From contig NZ_JAIOSW010000357.1 of the NCBI RefSeq assembly GCF_021107415.1, forward strand, positions 1 to 7,629: 7,629 nt of DNA. The letters run 5' to 3'. Below are positions 5,435 through 7,629 of the stretch, piece by piece. The DNA is from Desulfobacula sp. Its GTDB lineage: Bacteria > Desulfobacterota > Desulfobacteria > Desulfobacterales > Desulfobacteraceae. The position numbers and the translations under genes were made by a program. Within the stretch, counting starts at the first letter, position 1. The number at the start of each line of letters is the position of its first letter. Under the pieces are notes generated by a model that was not told the DNA's origin, searched no databases, and worked only from the letters and a program-made list of their open reading frames with translations.

Positions 5435-6019
5435 TTGGCAAAAGAAAATAAGAAAAAAGATAACGACACCACTAAAAAAGATTCTCCCGGAAAAAAGTCT
5501 AAAAAAGCTAAAACCAAAGTTAGTTCCAACAAAAAGGAAGGTACAAAAGAGCTAAAAGAGCAGCTTGCATCTGAGAAAGATCGCGTATTAAGGCTTTCAG
5601 CTGAATTTGAAAATTACAAAAAAAGAAAACAGCGGGAATCGGATGAGTTTAAAAAATTTGCCAATGAAACGATTTTCAGACAAATGCTGACGGTTGTGGA
5701 TAACCTGGAAAGAGCCATCTCTTCCACAAAAGAAAATTTGGATGACAAAAGTCTGCTTGAGGGAGTTAAGCTGACTTACAAAGAGATTCTCAAACTCTTT
5801 GAAACCTTTAATGTCAAGGTTGTGGAGGCTGAAAACCAATTGTTTGATCCAAATTTTCACCAGGCCGTCACCCAGGAAGAAACCAATGATTTTCCTGAGA
5901 ACACCGTCACAAAGGTCCTTCAAAAAGGTTACCTTCTGCATGACAGACTCATAAGGCCTGCTATGGTTATTGTCTCAAAAAAAGTAGAAAAAAAAATTAA
6001 AGAAACCAAAGAAAATTAA
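5435..6019 (+). CDS. grpE: GrpE, nucleotide exchange factor for DnaK
   Basis: GrpE is a cytoplasmic dimer that releases ADP from DnaK. I chose the TTG at 5435 (194 residues): AGGAG lies 6 nt upstream (5424-5428). An earlier in-frame TTG at 5417 has poorly spaced AAGGGA only. Residues 1-40 are Lys-rich, low-complexity and probably disordered. A long helix (about 38-95, with RLSAEFENYKKRKQRE) forms the dimer stalk. The C-terminal beta domain carries the family signature FDPNFHQAV (137-145) and VLQKGYLLHDRLIRPAMV (161-178). The length matches the family (E. coli 197). dnaK follows after 26 bp, so the two form an operon. The usual upstream hrcA is absent; ffs takes its place. Identification is secure. 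Confidence 0.96.
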   Translation: MAKENKKKDNDTTKKDSPGKKSKKAKTKVSSNKKEGTKELKEQLASEKDRVLRLSAEFENYKKRKQRESDEFKKFANETIFRQMLTVVDNLERAISSTKENLDDKSLLEGVKLTYKEILKLFETFNVKVVEAENQLFDPNFHQAVTQEETNDFPENTVTKVLQKGYLLHDRLIRPAMVIVSKKVEKKIKETKEN

Positions 6020-6045
6020 ATTAAAGATATCTTGGAGGATATATT

Positions 6046-7629
6046 ATGGGTAAGATAATCGGAATAGATTTAGGAACAACCAATTCATGCGTAGCAGTTA
6101 TGGAAGCGGGTGAAGCAAAAATCATCACCAATGCAGAAGGTGGACGAACTACGCCATCTATTGTTGCAGTTTCTGAAAACAATGAGCGAATTGTTGGACA
6201 AATCGCAAAAAGGCAAGCTGTTACCAACCCTGAAAACACTGTATTTGCTGTCAAAAGACTGATTGGAAGAAAATTTAATTCAAAGGTAATCCAGGATGAT
6301 GTCCCCATTCTTCCCTATAAAATTGAAGCCGCATCCAATGGGGACACCAGAATTAATTTAAGGGGAAAACAACACAGCCCTGCTGAGATTTCATCCTTTA
6401 TACTGGCAAATATTAAAAAAACGGCTGAAGATTATCTGGGAGAAGAAGTCACAGAAGCGGTTATTACCGTACCCGCCTATTTTAATGACAGCCAGAGGCA
6501 GGCCACAAAAGATGCCGGAAAAATTGCCGGCCTTGAAGTAAAACGAATCATCAATGAGCCCACTGCAGCATCTCTGGCCTATGGTCTTGATAAAAAAGGT
6601 GAAGAAAAAATTGCAGTATTTGACTTAGGTGGCGGTACATTTGACGTTTCAGTCCTTGAAATCGGTGATGGCGTATTTGAAGTAAAATCAACATCCGGGG
6701 ATACCCATCTGGGTGGAGAAGACTTTGACTTAAGAATCATTGATTATATCGCTGATGAATTTAAAAAAGACCAGGCAATTGATATCAGAAATGATAAAAT
6801 GGCACTCCAGCGTCTTAAAGAAGCTGCTGAAAAAGCCAAAATGGAGCTTTCAACATCGACTGAGACCAGTATCAACCTGCCGTTTATTACTGCGGATGCA
6901 TCCGGTCCAAAACACCTTGATGTAAAACTGACCCGGGCAAAACTTGAATCCCTGGTATCAGACCTTCTAGACAAACTTGTAAAACCTTGTCAAACAGCTC
7001 TAAAAGAAGCCAGGCTGGGCTCTGGTGGTGTTAATGAAGTGGTTCTTGTCGGGGGTATGACCCGTATGCCTGCAGTCCAGGAACGTGTTGAAAAAATATT
7101 CGGTAAAAAACCCCATAAAGGTGTAAACCCGGATGAAGTTGTTGCCATGGGTGCTGCAGTACAGGCAGGTGTTCTCCAGGGTGATGTAAATGATGTGCTT
7201 CTGCTGGATGTTACGCCATTATCTTTGGGTATTGAAACCCTTGGTGGTGTTATGACCAAACTCATTGATAAAAATACAACCATTCCCACAAAAAAGAGTC
7301 AGGTATTCTCAACTGCTGCCGACAACCAGCCGGCTGTTTCCATCCATGTACTCCAGGGTGAAAGAGAAATTGCAAGCGGCAATAAAACCCTTGGACAATT
7401 TGAATTATCTGATATTCCACCTGCACCAAGGGGTATTCCCCAGATCGAGGTTTCTTTTGACATTGATGCCAATGGTATTGTTCATGTCGCAGCAAAAGAC
7501 AAGGCGACCGGCAAAGAACAATCCATTCGTATTACAGCAGCCAGCGGCCTTTCAGAAGAAGAAATCAACAATATGGTCAAAGATGCGGAAATGCATGCAG
7601 ATGAAGATAAAAAGAAAAAAGAATTGGTT
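6046..7629 (+). CDS. dnaK: Molecular chaperone DnaK (Hsp70), 3' end outside the window
   Basis: ATP-driven chaperone that binds and releases hydrophobic peptide segments with DnaJ and GrpE. The frame is open for 528 codons to the window edge; about 110 more are expected from family length (E. coli 638). Visible landmarks in order are the phosphate-1 loop [11 protein letters not shown] (5-15), [29 protein letters not shown], the phosphate-2 loop [11 protein letters not shown] (192-202), the adenosine motif [12 protein letters not shown] (334-345), and the interdomain linker [13 protein letters not shown] (from about 383), then the substrate-binding beta domain with [13 protein letters not shown]. 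The missing part is the C-terminal lid. The ATG is preceded by GGAGG at 7-8 nt, the strongest Shine-Dalgarno in the window. Frames on the opposite strand are shadows. Confidence 0.98.
   Translation, partial: MGKIIGIDLGTTNSCVAVMEAGEAKIITNAEGGRTTPSIVAVSENNERIVGQIAKRQAVTNPENTVFAVKRLIGRKFNSKVIQDDVPILPYKIEAASNGDTRINLRGKQHSPAEISSFILANIKKTAEDYLGEEVTEAVITVPAYFNDSQRQATKDAGKIAGLEVKRIINEPTAASLAYGLDKKGEEKIAVFDLGGGTFDVSVLEIGDGVFEVKSTSGDTHLGGEDFDLRIIDYIADEFKKDQAIDIRNDKMALQRLKEAAEKAKMELSTSTETSINLPFITADASGPKHLDVKLTRAKLESLVSDLLDKLVKPCQTALKEARLGSGGVNEVVLVGGMTRMPAVQERVEKIFGKKPHKGVNPDEVVAMGAAVQAGVLQGDVNDVLLLDVTPLSLGIETLGGVMTKLIDKNTTIPTKKSQVFSTAADNQPAVSIHVLQGEREIASGNKTLGQFELSDIPPAPRGIPQIEVSFDIDANGIVHVAAKDKATGKEQSIRITAASGLSEEEINNMVKDAEMHADEDKKKKELV

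Noticed and set aside
6744..7495. Long minus-strand frames opposite dnaK
   Set aside because: Antisense frames are a common artefact of Hsp70 codon composition. They resemble nothing and have no translation signals.
1..7629. CRISPR arrays, insertion sequences, tandem repeats
   Set aside because: No regularly spaced repeats, transposase frames or terminal inverted repeats with target duplications were seen on reading through.

Overview
The window is 7.6 kb of AT-rich (by eye roughly 40% GC) Gram-negative chromosome. Its genes are ordinary housekeeping ones. The style of the ClpP, trigger factor, GrpE and DnaK proteins, the short SRP RNA without an Alu domain, the lipoprotein and the exported amidase suggest a sulfate-reducing deltaproteobacterium (Desulfobacterota, Desulfobacter/Desulfobacula-like). 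This placement is an inference from protein character and was not tested by a search.

Layout. Positions 1-2043 (minus strand) carry tig then clpP. The first bases of a further minus-strand gene, expected to be clpX, appear at the very left edge. A strong promoter for tig (TTGACA, 17 bp, TATCTT) lies about 130-155 bp upstream of its start, and the roughly 120-nt leader contains a possible 14-codon leader peptide with its own Shine-Dalgarno. Divergently, 2204-2899 encodes a small exported N-acetylmuramoyl-L-alanine amidase. A tRNA-Pro(UGG) follows at 2929-3005. A plus-strand cluster at 3055-4182 holds a DnaQ-like DEDDh exonuclease, a Com-like zinc-ribbon micro-protein and a membrane-anchored coiled-coil protein; the last two overlap by 4 bp. 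It converges at about 4240 on a minus-strand pair, a STAS-domain protein and a small lipoprotein. The 4933-5434 interval has no protein gene but contains a perfect 10-bp dyad, two divergent promoters, the 4.5S/SRP RNA gene (ffs) and a promoter for grpE. grpE and dnaK (528 codons, cut by the window end) close the window.

Function. Most of the recognisable genes handle nascent or misfolded proteins: trigger factor at the ribosome exit, SRP RNA for membrane targeting, GrpE/DnaK for folding, and ClpP for degradation. No hrcA and no CIRCE operator are visible in front of grpE-dnaK.

I see no strong candidate for a wholly new system. The items most worth a second look are the uncharacterised exonuclease/zinc-ribbon/coiled-coil cluster, the tig leader, the extended terminal helix around ffs, and the dyad between the STAS gene and ffs.
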